Assembly: GCA_902475025.1 (NCBI GenBank)
Contig: CABRXX010000040.1
Location: 1 to 23,587 of the forward strand
Origin: Merdiplasma sp905207905
GTDB taxonomy: Bacteria > Bacillota > Clostridia > Lachnospirales > Lachnospiraceae
Length of the DNA: 23,587 bases
Direction: 5' to 3'
In this document: positions 14,302 through 21,626 of the stretch, piece after piece
Layout of the letters: every line of letters starts with the position of its first letter
How positions within the stretch are numbered: the stretch's first letter is position 1
Position numbers and translations under genes: made by a program
Notes under the pieces: generated by a model
The model's database searches: none
What the model saw: only the letters and a program-made list of their open reading frames with translations
Told to the model about the DNA's origin: nothing

Positions 14302-15078
14302 CTATTTTAAAAACACATATTTTTCAGGAGAGGAAAGTTTCTCCTGGAATCGATACCCCAGGCGGCTGAAATTTTTGGCTGCCTGGGGTTCTTCGATCTG
14401 ACATTCAGCCAGATAGCGCACCATTTCGCCCCGGGCCATTTTGGCCTGGGTTCCTTTTTGAATTACTTTTCCGTTTTTCCATTCTCCAAAAACAAACGTG
14501 ATAAAAAGATCCTCAGGCTGCAGATAGGCTTCCACAGCTTTTGAATATTCTTTGGAAGCCAGATTCAGAATCGTCCGATCCGGGTCGGATAAGGCCTGAT
14601 ACAGTTTTTGCCCCCAGAAATCGTAGAGACTGCTGCAGCAGTGGTCCTTTTCCTGAGACGGATTTAATTTGTTTTCAAGCAGCTGCCATTTGGCCTGCAT
14701 TTCCAGCCGATAGGGTGTTACTCCGTCCAAGGGGCGCAGGATTCCATAAAATCCTGATAAAATTCGCACATGCTCCTGCACATATTCCAGCTCTTTTTCT
14801 GAAAAGACCCTGGGTGCCATGTACTGGTACTGGATCCCTTCGTAAGAGATCAGAGCAGGAGTAAGATTTTTGCGCAGATCCATGCCCCGGAACCTTTGGA
14901 AGTTCAGATCGGCAAGTTTATCATTGCAGGCCCAGAGTGCTTTGGCTTCCGGATAGCTCAGGGCTTTGATCCAGTTCATCAGAACTTCCGTCTCAGAAAG
15001 AAATTCCGGGAATTCTTTATAAGGCAGAAGATCCAGATGCGTTTCCATTTTTTTCGCAGGTGAGAGGATGATTTTCAT
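14302..15078 (-). CDS. yaaA: YaaA, peroxide-stress/DUF328 family protein
   Basis: A 258-residue YaaA protein beginning MKIILSPAKKM, the family hallmark. It also contains DLNFQRFRGMDL, YQYMAPRVFSEKEL, LSGFYGILRPLDGV (near 110) and LNLASKEYSKAV. In E. coli YaaA lowers free iron and limits damage during hydrogen peroxide stress, and the fold binds DNA; action here is assumed to be similar. ATG 15078 is chosen on family conservation: an AGGTG lies 15 nt upstream, which is long, and a GTG at 15096 would add six residues not seen in relatives. The gene follows the symporter on the same strand with a 43 bp gap, so co-transcription is likely though the functions are unrelated. Confidence 0.93.
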   Translation of the reverse strand: MKIILSPAKKMETHLDLLPYKEFPEFLSETEVLMNWIKALSYPEAKALWACNDKLADLNFQRFRGMDLRKNLTPALISYEGIQYQYMAPRVFSEKELEYVQEHVRILSGFYGILRPLDGVTPYRLEMQAKWQLLENKLNPSQEKDHCCSSLYDFWGQKLYQALSDPDRTILNLASKEYSKAVEAYLQPEDLFITFVFGEWKNGKVIQKGTQAKMARGEMVRYLAECQIEEPQAAKNFSRLGYRFQEKLSSPEKYVFLK

Positions 15079-15121
15079 TGGTCTTTTATCTGGCACCTTT
15101 CATTTTCCAAATTTTTATATT

Positions 15122-16516
15122 TTATTTTATACCTTCTGTCTTAAAGAATTCCTTCACCAGTTTCACTACTGTGCCGGATAACAGGAACAAAGCGATGAGG
15201 TTAGGAATGGCCATAAGCCCGTTGAAGGTTTCCGCTATGCTCCACATCAGTCCGAGATCCATAGTTGCCCCAAGAATGGCAACCAGGGAGTACACCACCA
15301 TAAAGGGCTTGATCACCTTAGCGGAAAACAGGTACTCGATACAGCGGGCGCCGTACAGTCCCCAGCCGATGATAGTGGAGAAGGCGAAGCAGCACATTGC
15401 CACAGCAGTAAAGATGGAAACCCAGCCGCCGTAGGTGGAGGTAAAGCCGGAGATGGTCAGTTCTGCCCCGGCAGCCTGGCCATAGGGAATCTCCACTCCG
15501 CTGCACAGAATCACAAAGGCAGTGAGGGTGCAGATGACAATGGTATCAGTAAATACTTCAAATACACCGAAAAATCCCTGCTTTACCGGCTTTTTAGTAT
15601 CTGCGCAGGCGTGGGCGATAGAGCCGGTACCAAGGCCTGCCTCATTGGAGAAGATGCCCCGGGAGACACCCTTTTGCATACTTAAGAAGAAACTTCCCAC
15701 AATACCGCCTGTGACAGCAGCAGGATGAAAGGCTCCATAGATGATGGAAGAGAATACAGCGGGTACTCGATCGATATTTAAGATCACAACCCCCAGTGCC
15801 AGAACAATGTAGAGCAGAGCCATAAAAGGTACCAGTTTTTCAGTGACCCGTCCAATGCGCTTGATACCTCCAATGAGAATCATCCCTACCAGTAGGGCAA
15901 TGATAATTCCAATGACCAGATTGCTGGTTTTGACGGCTTCTTCCGGAAGAAGTCCATAGTTGGTGAGGGCGGAATTAATGGCGGAGGTGATGGTGTTCAC
16001 CTGAGTGGCGTTTCCGGTGCCGAACACGGTGAGTACGCCGAAGGCGGAAAACAGTACAGCCAGCCAGTGCCAGTTCTTGGAGAGACCGTTCTTTATGTAA
16101 TACATGGGACCGCCCACATAGTCTCCGTTCTCATTGACTTCCCGAAAATGAACCGCCAGAGTTACCTCAGAAAACTTGGTACACATACCTAAAAGGGCGG
16201 AAATCCACATCCAAAAAATGGCTCCCGGGCCGCCGATGGCGATGGCACCTGCCACTCCTGCGATATTTCCGGTTCCTACAGTAGCGGCCAGAGCGGTACA
16301 GACTGCCTGGAAGGGAGTCATAGCTCCGTCTGAAGCATCTTTTTTGCGAAAAATTCTTCCCAGAGTAGTTTTGATTGCATAGGGAAAATGATTGATCTGA
16401 ATAAAGTGGGTGCGAATGCTTAAATACAGCCCAACTCCAAAAATACAGACCATGGCCGGAACCCCCCAGACGAAGTTGTTTACATAGGTGTTGATGGTTT
16501 CGATGATCTTTAACAT
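15122..16516 (-). CDS. Sodium:alanine/glycine symporter (AGCS family)
   Basis: A 464-residue integral membrane protein of the alanine or glycine:cation symporter family, importing alanine or glycine with Na+ or H+. It carries GTGNIAGVAGAI (81-92), the conserved ALLGMCTKFSEV segment, and the signature GVSRGIFSNEAGLGTGS with SIAHACADT. About ten hydrophobic segments are visible, and the N-terminal helix (VPAMVCIFGVGLYLSI) is typical. Length matches AlsT/DagA-type members. ATG 16516 has AAAGG 8 nt upstream. It leads a likely two-gene unit with yaaA. A -10-like TATGAT occurs about 95 bp upstream on the minus strand, but I find no good -35. Alanine versus glycine preference cannot be told from sequence. 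Confidence 0.94.
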   Translation of the reverse strand: MLKIIETINTYVNNFVWGVPAMVCIFGVGLYLSIRTHFIQINHFPYAIKTTLGRIFRKKDASDGAMTPFQAVCTALAATVGTGNIAGVAGAIAIGGPGAIFWMWISALLGMCTKFSEVTLAVHFREVNENGDYVGGPMYYIKNGLSKNWHWLAVLFSAFGVLTVFGTGNATQVNTITSAINSALTNYGLLPEEAVKTSNLVIGIIIALLVGMILIGGIKRIGRVTEKLVPFMALLYIVLALGVVILNIDRVPAVFSSIIYGAFHPAAVTGGIVGSFFLSMQKGVSRGIFSNEAGLGTGSIAHACADTKKPVKQGFFGVFEVFTDTIVICTLTAFVILCSGVEIPYGQAAGAELTISGFTSTYGGWVSIFTAVAMCCFAFSTIIGWGLYGARCIEYLFSAKVIKPFMVVYSLVAILGATMDLGLMWSIAETFNGLMAIPNLIALFLLSGTVVKLVKEFFKTEGIK

Positions 16517-16720
16517 TGTTTTAACCTTTCTCTTTCTTTTAGATACTTTTATAGATACTGCTTAAACCTTCCAGCATAGAACGAAAAAGGGTAAAAAGCA
16601 GCATATTTAAATATAATATCATAGGAAAAGAAAAAAGTACAGAATAACTCCGGGTTTGGTAAAAGAAATTCGGCAAAATTTTCAAAATAGCAAAGAAATT
16701 TAAGCAAAAAAGGGTAAGGA

Positions 16721-16749
16721 TTGCCAGAAGCTGGTATTTTTGGTATGAT
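16721..16749 (+). promoter_or_regulatory. Predicted extended -10 promoter of the thioesterase gene
   Basis: -35 TTGCCA (16721-16726), 17 bp spacer, -10 TATGAT (16744-16749) preceded by TGG, an extended -10. Start near 16756, giving a leader of about 175 nt that contains the whole palindromic repeat. Confidence 0.65.
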
Positions 16750-16782
16750 ACAAATATAAATTTTGGGTATTGTAGGAAAGGG

Positions 16783-16896
16783 GAATGTTGCAAAATATGA
16801 ATTTTGGTGGATTTTCGGTGTGTTTTCTACGAAAAGATGCTATTTTTCGGAGAAAAATCACCCGAAAGAGTACCGCCGGAGATATTTTGCAGCATC
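16783..16896 (+). repeat. MITE/REP-like palindromic repeat, copy 2
   Basis: Terminal inverted repeats ATGTTGCAAAATAT (16785-16798) and ATATTTTGCAGCAT match at 13 of 14 positions. It aligns end to end with the minus-strand reading of 1010-1091, sharing GGATTTTCGGTG and AATCACCCGAAAG and CCGCCGGAG, but carries about 28 extra bases in the centre (around 16821-16850). The extra piece is itself partly self-complementary (CGAAAA/TTTTTCG). Two copies with different centres suggest an evolving family. Confidence 0.8.
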
Positions 16897-16930
16897 TCAG
16901 CGGAGATGTGATACCGAAGGAGGAAGTTTT

Positions 16931-17413
16931 ATGACACAAGAGCGCAGAATGAAGCGGGTAGAGGACTCTTTGACAGAGCAGTCCCATCTGCTGTTTCCCA
17001 AATCGCTGAATTCCAATGGCAGGCTGTTTGGAGGCCAGCTTTTAGAATGGCTGGACGAGATCGCGGGGATTGTGGCAAAGCGCCATGCGGAGTGCAATGT
17101 GGTGACAGTGGCTATTGACAATATGCATTTTAAGGAGGGCGCGACGCAGGAAGATATGATCTTTCTGAGAGGGCATCTAACCTATGTGGGGCATTCTTCT
17201 ATGGAAGTTCGGGTAGATTCTTATGCGGAAAAGCTGGATGGAACCAGGAAAATGATCAATAGAGCGTATTTTGTAATGGTGGGAACGGACGAGAATCAGA
17301 AGCCTACAGAAGTTCCTGGGCTGATTGTAGAAGGGGTTACCCAGGAGATTGAGTGGGAAGCGGCCAAAAAACGTCAGGCTCTGAGACGTCAGAGGGACAG
17401 AGAAGGTTTCTGA
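16931..17413 (+). CDS. Acyl-CoA thioesterase (hotdog fold, YciA/BACH type)
   Basis: A 160-residue single hotdog domain of the acyl-CoA hydrolase family. LNSNGRLFGGQLLEWLDEIA (residues 27-46) is the conserved stretch, with the central helix starting at GGQLLEWLDE and its acidic catalytic residue; VDSYAEKLDG and PGLIVEG follow. The enzyme hydrolyses acyl-CoA to free acid and CoA in the cytoplasm; chain-length preference is not predictable. ATG 16931 has AAGGAGG 7 nt upstream, while the open frame further upstream runs through the palindromic repeat and is not coding. It stands alone behind its own promoter. No clear terminator follows within 150 bp. Confidence 0.9.
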   Translation: MTQERRMKRVEDSLTEQSHLLFPKSLNSNGRLFGGQLLEWLDEIAGIVAKRHAECNVVTVAIDNMHFKEGATQEDMIFLRGHLTYVGHSSMEVRVDSYAEKLDGTRKMINRAYFVMVGTDENQKPTEVPGLIVEGVTQEIEWEAAKKRQALRRQRDREGF

Positions 17414-17565
17414 GCGTACATTAGAGGGGGAAAGGAAAAATACCAGAGGGAAGAAAAAAGGCGGTCCCTGATGGGTGAAACTTGAAAAGCTGGATTTTAG
17501 GAGTAAGCTGGGAGCGCAGAAAGTTTGGTTATTTTTATTTCAGACAGGGAATAGGAAATCCGGGG

Positions 17566-17594
17566 TTGACAGATTCTGGATTTTTATTTATACT
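17566..17594 (+). promoter_or_regulatory. Consensus sigma-A promoter of the gntR-ABC operon
   Basis: -35 TTGACA (17566-17571), 17 bp spacer, -10 TATACT (17589-17594). This is the closest match to consensus in the window. The start should fall near 17601, inside the operator that follows. Confidence 0.8.
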
Positions 17595-17595
17595 A

Positions 17596-17620
17596 AGTGT
17601 ACTAGGAGTCATAGTACACT
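17596..17620. promoter_or_regulatory. YtrA-type operator AGTGTA-N13-TACACT
   Basis: AGTGTA (17596-17601) and TACACT (17615-17620) are 13 bp apart, and the dyad extends to AGTGTACT/AGTACACT. This equals the arrangement known for Bacillus YtrA. It overlaps the transcription start of an operon whose first gene is a YtrA-type regulator, so autorepression is expected. Confidence 0.8.
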
Positions 17621-17637
17621 AGGAAGGCGGTGAGACA

Positions 17638-18021
17638 ATGATTGGAATTGACCTGCAAAATAGGACGCCGATCTACGAACAAATTGTGGAACGGTTTCAG
17701 ACACTGATTGTCAATGGCATTCTGGAGCCGGACAGTCAGATGCCTTCTGTCCGATCTCTGGCTGTGGAGCTTTCCATTAATCCTAATACGATTCAAAAGG
17801 CTTACAGTGTGTTGGAACGGGATGGCTATATTTATCCTGTGAAGGGCAGGGGAAATTTTGTTTCAGGAAACGCAGGGCTGAAAAAGAAAAAACAGGAAAG
17901 CATATTTTTGCAGTTAAGAGAGCTGGTATGCCAGGGAAGGGAGCTGGACATCAGCTGCCAGGAATTTCAGGAAAAAACAAAACAATATTATAAGGAAGGA
18001 GAACATCATGATTCAGATTGA
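17638..18021 (+). CDS. GntR-family (YtrA subfamily) transcriptional regulator
   Basis: A 127-residue regulator with the GntR winged helix at residues 11-75 (PIYEQIVERFQ, PSVRSLAVELSINPNTIQKAY, DGYIYPVKGRGNFV) and only a short helical tail, the YtrA layout without a large ligand domain. YtrA-type proteins repress ABC transporter operons linked to cell-envelope stress. ATG 17638 follows AGGAAGGCGGTGAGACA. It overlaps the ATPase gene by 14 nt, so the two are translationally coupled. The operator at 17596-17620 should be its own target. The inducing signal is unknown; envelope-active antibiotics are the known trigger in relatives. Confidence 0.92.
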   Translation: MIGIDLQNRTPIYEQIVERFQTLIVNGILEPDSQMPSVRSLAVELSINPNTIQKAYSVLERDGYIYPVKGRGNFVSGNAGLKKKKQESIFLQLRELVCQGRELDISCQEFQEKTKQYYKEGEHHDSD

Positions 18022-18910
18022 AAATGTGACAAAACGGTTTGATGATCTTGTTGCGCTGGATCAGGTGAGCACCCAGATTCCAGAGGGAAGTATTTTTGGT
18101 CTGGTAGGAACTAATGGCGCAGGGAAGAGTACACTGCTGCGGGTGGCCGCCGGGGTATTGAAGCCGGAGGAGGGCTGTGTAAAGATTGATGGAGAGCCGG
18201 TGTGGGAAAACCCGGAGATGAAAGCAAAGATCTGTTTTTTACCGGATACGGCCTGCTTTTTTGCCAACGCCTCCATTGAGACTGTTGCGAATTATTACAG
18301 CACAGTCTATCCGGGATTTGACAGAACGCGGTTTGAGGAGCTGGTGCGTCAGTTCGGTTTGGATCCTAAGAGGAAACTGGCAAAGTTTTCCAAGGGAATG
18401 AAGAAACAGGTATCAGTGATGCTGGGAATCTGCGCAAACACGGAGTATCTTCTTTGCGATGAGACCTTTGACGGTCTGGATCCTGTGGTGCGTCAGGCAG
18501 TGAAGGGGCTCTTTGCGGCAGAGATCTTAAGTCGGAAGTTTACGCCAGTAATTGCATCCCACAGTCTCCGGGAGATAGAGGATATCTGTGACCATGTGGG
18601 ACTGCTTCACCGGGGAGGTGTGCTTTTTGCCAGAGATCTGGACGAGATGAAGTTGGATCTTCACAAAATTCAGTGTGTGATTCCCACTCCTACTCTGGAA
18701 AAAGAACTTTTAGAGGAGCTTCAGGTGCTGAAATCAGAGAAAAGAGGCTCTTTACTCACCATTATTGTGCGGGGAGATTATGAGACAGTTGCAAGAAAGA
18801 TACAGGAGAAGATGCCCCTGTTTTCTGAAATTCTTCCCCTCACGTTGGAAGAAATTTTTATTAGTGAAACGGAGGTGGCGGGTTATGACATCAAAAATCT
18901 CATTTTTTAA
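18008..18910 (+). CDS. ABC transporter ATP-binding protein (YtrB-like)
   Basis: A 300-residue ATPase. Walker A is GTNGAGKST (34-42), the signature is FSKGMKKQ (127-134), Walker B is YLLCDE (147-152) and the switch histidine is H185 in IASHSLRE. After Walker B the usual DEP is DET. Residues from about 215 form a C-terminal regulatory extension. It should pair with the large permease encoded next, at the inner face of the membrane. Coding overlap is 14 nt with gntR and 26 nt with the permease, so all three are made together. Substrate and direction are unknown; the YtrA/B context suggests envelope homeostasis or antibiotic response rather than nutrient uptake. Confidence 0.92.
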   Translation: MIQIENVTKRFDDLVALDQVSTQIPEGSIFGLVGTNGAGKSTLLRVAAGVLKPEEGCVKIDGEPVWENPEMKAKICFLPDTACFFANASIETVANYYSTVYPGFDRTRFEELVRQFGLDPKRKLAKFSKGMKKQVSVMLGICANTEYLLCDETFDGLDPVVRQAVKGLFAAEILSRKFTPVIASHSLREIEDICDHVGLLHRGGVLFARDLDEMKLDLHKIQCVIPTPTLEKELLEELQVLKSEKRGSLLTIIVRGDYETVARKIQEKMPLFSEILPLTLEEIFISETEVAGYDIKNLIF

Positions 18911-20675
18911 GTTGGTGCGGCAGGAGATAAGCCGACTGGGCTGGCTGTTTGCACTGCAGATTCTGGTATTTTGGATGTTGATTCCTTTTAGACTTCTGAT
19001 TATGCTGACAAACCGGTTGGATGATCTGAACATGGACAGATTGGATATTTTCTGTCAGAACATGGGCTTTGGCCAGTGGGAAAATACCTTTGTAATTTTA
19101 TGCTTTGGCATTATCTGTGCGTTGTGTGGCTTTGCCTATCTTCATTCTCAGGTGAAACTGGATTTTTATTATTCATTGGCTTTGAAACGGGAACGGCTGT
19201 TTGCAGTAAAACTTGTTTCCAGCAGCCTGACATTTTTAATCGCTTACGGCAGCGCACAGCTTTTGGGAGCTGTGATCGGCCTTGGCTTTGGCGCAGTATC
19301 TTTAAAGGCATTGGGAGAAGTGCTGGCAGCTTCGCTTGTTGGATGTCTGTATTTCCTGTGCAGTTATTCCGGCGCGCTTCTGGCGGTGATGCTTACAGGG
19401 AAAATGCTTACCAGTATTTTGGCGATTGGAGTTTTCGGCCTGTATGTTCCCATGGTGAAGGGACTGCTGGGAATGGTACAGGAGATTTTTATGCCAACGG
19501 CTCTCTTTGCCAGTGCGTGGGGAAATTCTATGCAAGACTTTTTGAAAAGTACTTCTCCCTGGGCCATGTGTCTGTTTGAGCAGGGCAGCGGTGAGTTTGG
19601 CGTGACTGGCATGCAGCCGGATGCTGTTTCATTGGTGGCAATTGCAGGGGTGACGCTGGTATTTATGTTGGTCAGCCTGGGCCTTAGCCGAATCCGCAGA
19701 ACAGAGGCAGCAGGATCCGCCATTGCCTTTTTAAAACTGGAGCCATGGATCAAGCTGTTTTTAACGGTGCCCATGACTTTCCTGGCAGCTATGCTCTGCC
19801 ATTTAGTTTTTGAAAATATGGTGTGGGAACTGGTATTTTTGCTGGTGTTCGGTGTGCTTGGCTGTATGATTATGGAATTTTTTTATCGCTGGGATATTCA
19901 GCAGGTGGTGAAAAATAAGATACACATGCTCCTTACAGTTGGAATTGCAGCGCTTCTGTTTTTTGGCGCCCGGTTTGACTGGATCGGCTATAACACCTAT
20001 CTGCCGGATCCAGAGGAGATCCAATCTATGGCAGTGCTGGACTACATGAACATTGTCTATGAGGAGACAGCAGGGGGAGAAAAGAACAGCAGTGATTCCT
20101 ACAATTTTTATACAGATGAGGCAAGAATCCTGGATCATCTGGAAATGGAGGATTTTTCTTTGATCTACCGAATCGCCCAGGACGGCGTACAGCACGTAAA
20201 AAGCTGGATTAGTCTGCCGGATACTACGGTAGTCAAGATTAAATATCATCTGAAAAACGGCAGGGAAGTTTACAGAAGTTATTTTGCAGACACAGAGCTG
20301 TTTATGGACGCTATGGAGGAACTTCATAAGAAACCGGAATACAGGAAGCTGCGGTATCCCATTCTCTCTTGGACAGAGGAGGAGGCCAGTCACTATTGCT
20401 GCTCCGTTTACCCATCAGAATATCTGTTTCCAACCATCCCTGAAGAAAAAAGGGATCAGATATATCTATATGAGGAAGATGTGGAAAAAATCGTAAAAGC
20501 ATATCAGAAAGACCTGGAAACAGTGTCTTACCGGGAGCTCTATGCAGGTCCAACCCTGGAATTTTATCGGGTGGAGAAAGAAAATATTTTTCCCACAAGC
20601 AATTACCCGGTGAGCGCAGAGATGAAGCGCACCGTAAAGGCTTTGCAGGAAGCGGTAAAAGACAAAAATGAGTGA
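18885..20675 (+). CDS. ABC transporter permease (ABC-2/YtrC-like), 596 residues
   Basis: A large membrane protein with about ten hydrophobic helices in residues 15-380 (for example FALQILVFWMLIPFRLLIML and FVILCFGIICALCGFAYL), then a soluble C-terminal domain of about 200 residues rich in acidic and aromatic residues. YYSLALKRERLFAVKLVSSS, typical of ABC-2 permeases of this group, lies near residue 88. ATG 18885 is chosen because GGAGGTG lies 7 nt upstream; an open frame upstream overlaps the ATPase gene and is not used. It forms the membrane partner of the preceding ATPase. The soluble domain, probably outside the cell, may sense or bind the substrate. I do not recognise the ligand. Confidence 0.88.
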   Translation: MTSKISFFKLVRQEISRLGWLFALQILVFWMLIPFRLLIMLTNRLDDLNMDRLDIFCQNMGFGQWENTFVILCFGIICALCGFAYLHSQVKLDFYYSLALKRERLFAVKLVSSSLTFLIAYGSAQLLGAVIGLGFGAVSLKALGEVLAASLVGCLYFLCSYSGALLAVMLTGKMLTSILAIGVFGLYVPMVKGLLGMVQEIFMPTALFASAWGNSMQDFLKSTSPWAMCLFEQGSGEFGVTGMQPDAVSLVAIAGVTLVFMLVSLGLSRIRRTEAAGSAIAFLKLEPWIKLFLTVPMTFLAAMLCHLVFENMVWELVFLLVFGVLGCMIMEFFYRWDIQQVVKNKIHMLLTVGIAALLFFGARFDWIGYNTYLPDPEEIQSMAVLDYMNIVYEETAGGEKNSSDSYNFYTDEARILDHLEMEDFSLIYRIAQDGVQHVKSWISLPDTTVVKIKYHLKNGREVYRSYFADTELFMDAMEELHKKPEYRKLRYPILSWTEEEASHYCCSVYPSEYLFPTIPEEKRDQIYLYEEDVEKIVKAYQKDLETVSYRELYAGPTLEFYRVEKENIFPTSNYPVSAEMKRTVKALQEAVKDKNE

Positions 20676-20728
20676 GAACTATATAAGATGAGAAAAGGGA
20701 AGGAGATCTTCCGGCAGCGGCAGAACTG

Positions 20729-20774
20729 GAACGATCCGCTTCCGAGGATGTCAGAATGAGGAAGCGGATCGTTC
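20729..20774. repeat. 15 bp perfect inverted repeat between convergent permease and larE
   Basis: GAACGATCCGCTTCC (20729-20743) and GGAAGCGGATCGTTC (20760-20774) are exact inverted copies around a 16 nt loop. Its right arm plus two bases, GCGGATCGTTCGG, recurs at 20803-20815 within the larE C-terminal codons. The position suits a bidirectional terminator, but neither side has a T-run, so I call it an inverted repeat. Confidence 0.75.
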
Positions 20775-20795
20775 GGCAGAGACAGAGACGGAAAG

Positions 20796-21626
20796 TTAGT
20801 CTGCGGATCGTTCGGAAGCGGAAAGAATCAGATCCATGGAACCGCTGCGGAAACCTTCCAAATCTAAGGTTATGTAAGAAAAGTCAAGCTCATGGAGCTT
20901 TTGGATAATTTCTTCCCGATGCTTCATAAGAAGAGGAAAGTCCTCTTTATCCACCTCAATCCGCACCAGGGGGGCATGATAGCGAAGCCGTACATTTTTA
21001 AGCCCAAGAGACTGGAGATACTGTTCCCCCTGGTGGATACGGTCCAGCAGCTGATATTCCAGTCTGGCTCCGTAAGGAAGGCGGGTAGCCATACAGGGGG
21101 CAGCAGGCTTTTGGGCTGTTTTTAGTCCAAGCGCAGCGGAAAGTTCCCGCACCTGAGATTTGGAAATGGCAAGATCCATAAAGGGGCTGCGGATGGACAG
21201 TTCTTTTAAAGCGCGGAGGCCTGGGCGATATTCTCTGGTATCGTCCAGATTGGTTCCGTCAAACACATGAAGGCAGCCCTGGTTTTGGGCTGCTTTTTTT
21301 ATGGAAGAAAATAGGAGCCTTTTGCAAAGATAACAGCGGTTTTTTGGATTTTCCAAAATAGCCGGATCAGTAAATTCATCAATGGGGAGCAGCATCCACC
21401 TGGCTCCCATGGCTTGGGCAAGCGCTTGTGCCTCCAGTGTATCCTCCGGGGGGTGAAGACGAGTCTGTACGGTGAGTGCCAGGATTTCAGGATGCGTCCC
21501 TCCCGCGGCTTCCCTTGCCATACAGGCTGCTTTTAACAGTAGGGCGCTGTCAGCGCCGCCGGAAAAAGCAACACAGATTCCTTCAGAAAGATAATGGTTA
21601 AGATAACTGATAATGGTTTTTAGCAT
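20796..21626 (-). CDS. larE: LarE, ATP-dependent sulfur transferase for nickel-pincer cofactor
   Basis: LarE adenylates pyridinium dicarboxylate mononucleotide and inserts sulfur to build the nickel-pincer nucleotide of lactate racemase-type enzymes. The 276 residues show the PP-loop FSGGADSA (21-28) and the catalytic-cysteine region KPAAPCMATRLPYG with C178. C98 and C101 (RCYLCK) add a CxxC pair; three cysteines of this sort are seen in LarE forms that use an iron-sulfur cluster rather than sacrificing their own sulfur, so that mode is possible. ATG 21626 has GAGGT 7 nt upstream and overlaps the end of larC by 29 nt, implying coupled translation. The last codons share a 13 bp repeat with the intergenic stem at 20729-20774. 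Confidence 0.93.
   Translation of the reverse strand: MLKTIISYLNHYLSEGICVAFSGGADSALLLKAACMAREAAGGTHPEILALTVQTRLHPPEDTLEAQALAQAMGARWMLLPIDEFTDPAILENPKNRCYLCKRLLFSSIKKAAQNQGCLHVFDGTNLDDTREYRPGLRALKELSIRSPFMDLAISKSQVRELSAALGLKTAQKPAAPCMATRLPYGARLEYQLLDRIHQGEQYLQSLGLKNVRLRYHAPLVRIEVDKEDFPLLMKHREEIIQKLHELDFSYITLDLEGFRSGSMDLILSASERSAD

Larger units (their letters stand above)
16517..16930. other. 414 bp divergent region between symporter and thioesterase
   Basis: No gene is supported. It holds a strong rightward promoter (16721-16749) and the second copy of the palindromic repeat (16783-16896), which lies in the thioesterase leader. Minus-strand open frames are AT-rich, lack ribosome sites and partly run through the repeat. 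Confidence 0.7.

Noticed and set aside
15079..15096. GTG start for YaaA
   Set aside because: The family begins at MKIILSPAK; the GTG abuts its only purine run.
16517..16620. Glycine riboswitch ahead of the AGCS symporter
   Set aside because: No paired GGAGAG-type aptamer pattern is visible on the minus strand.
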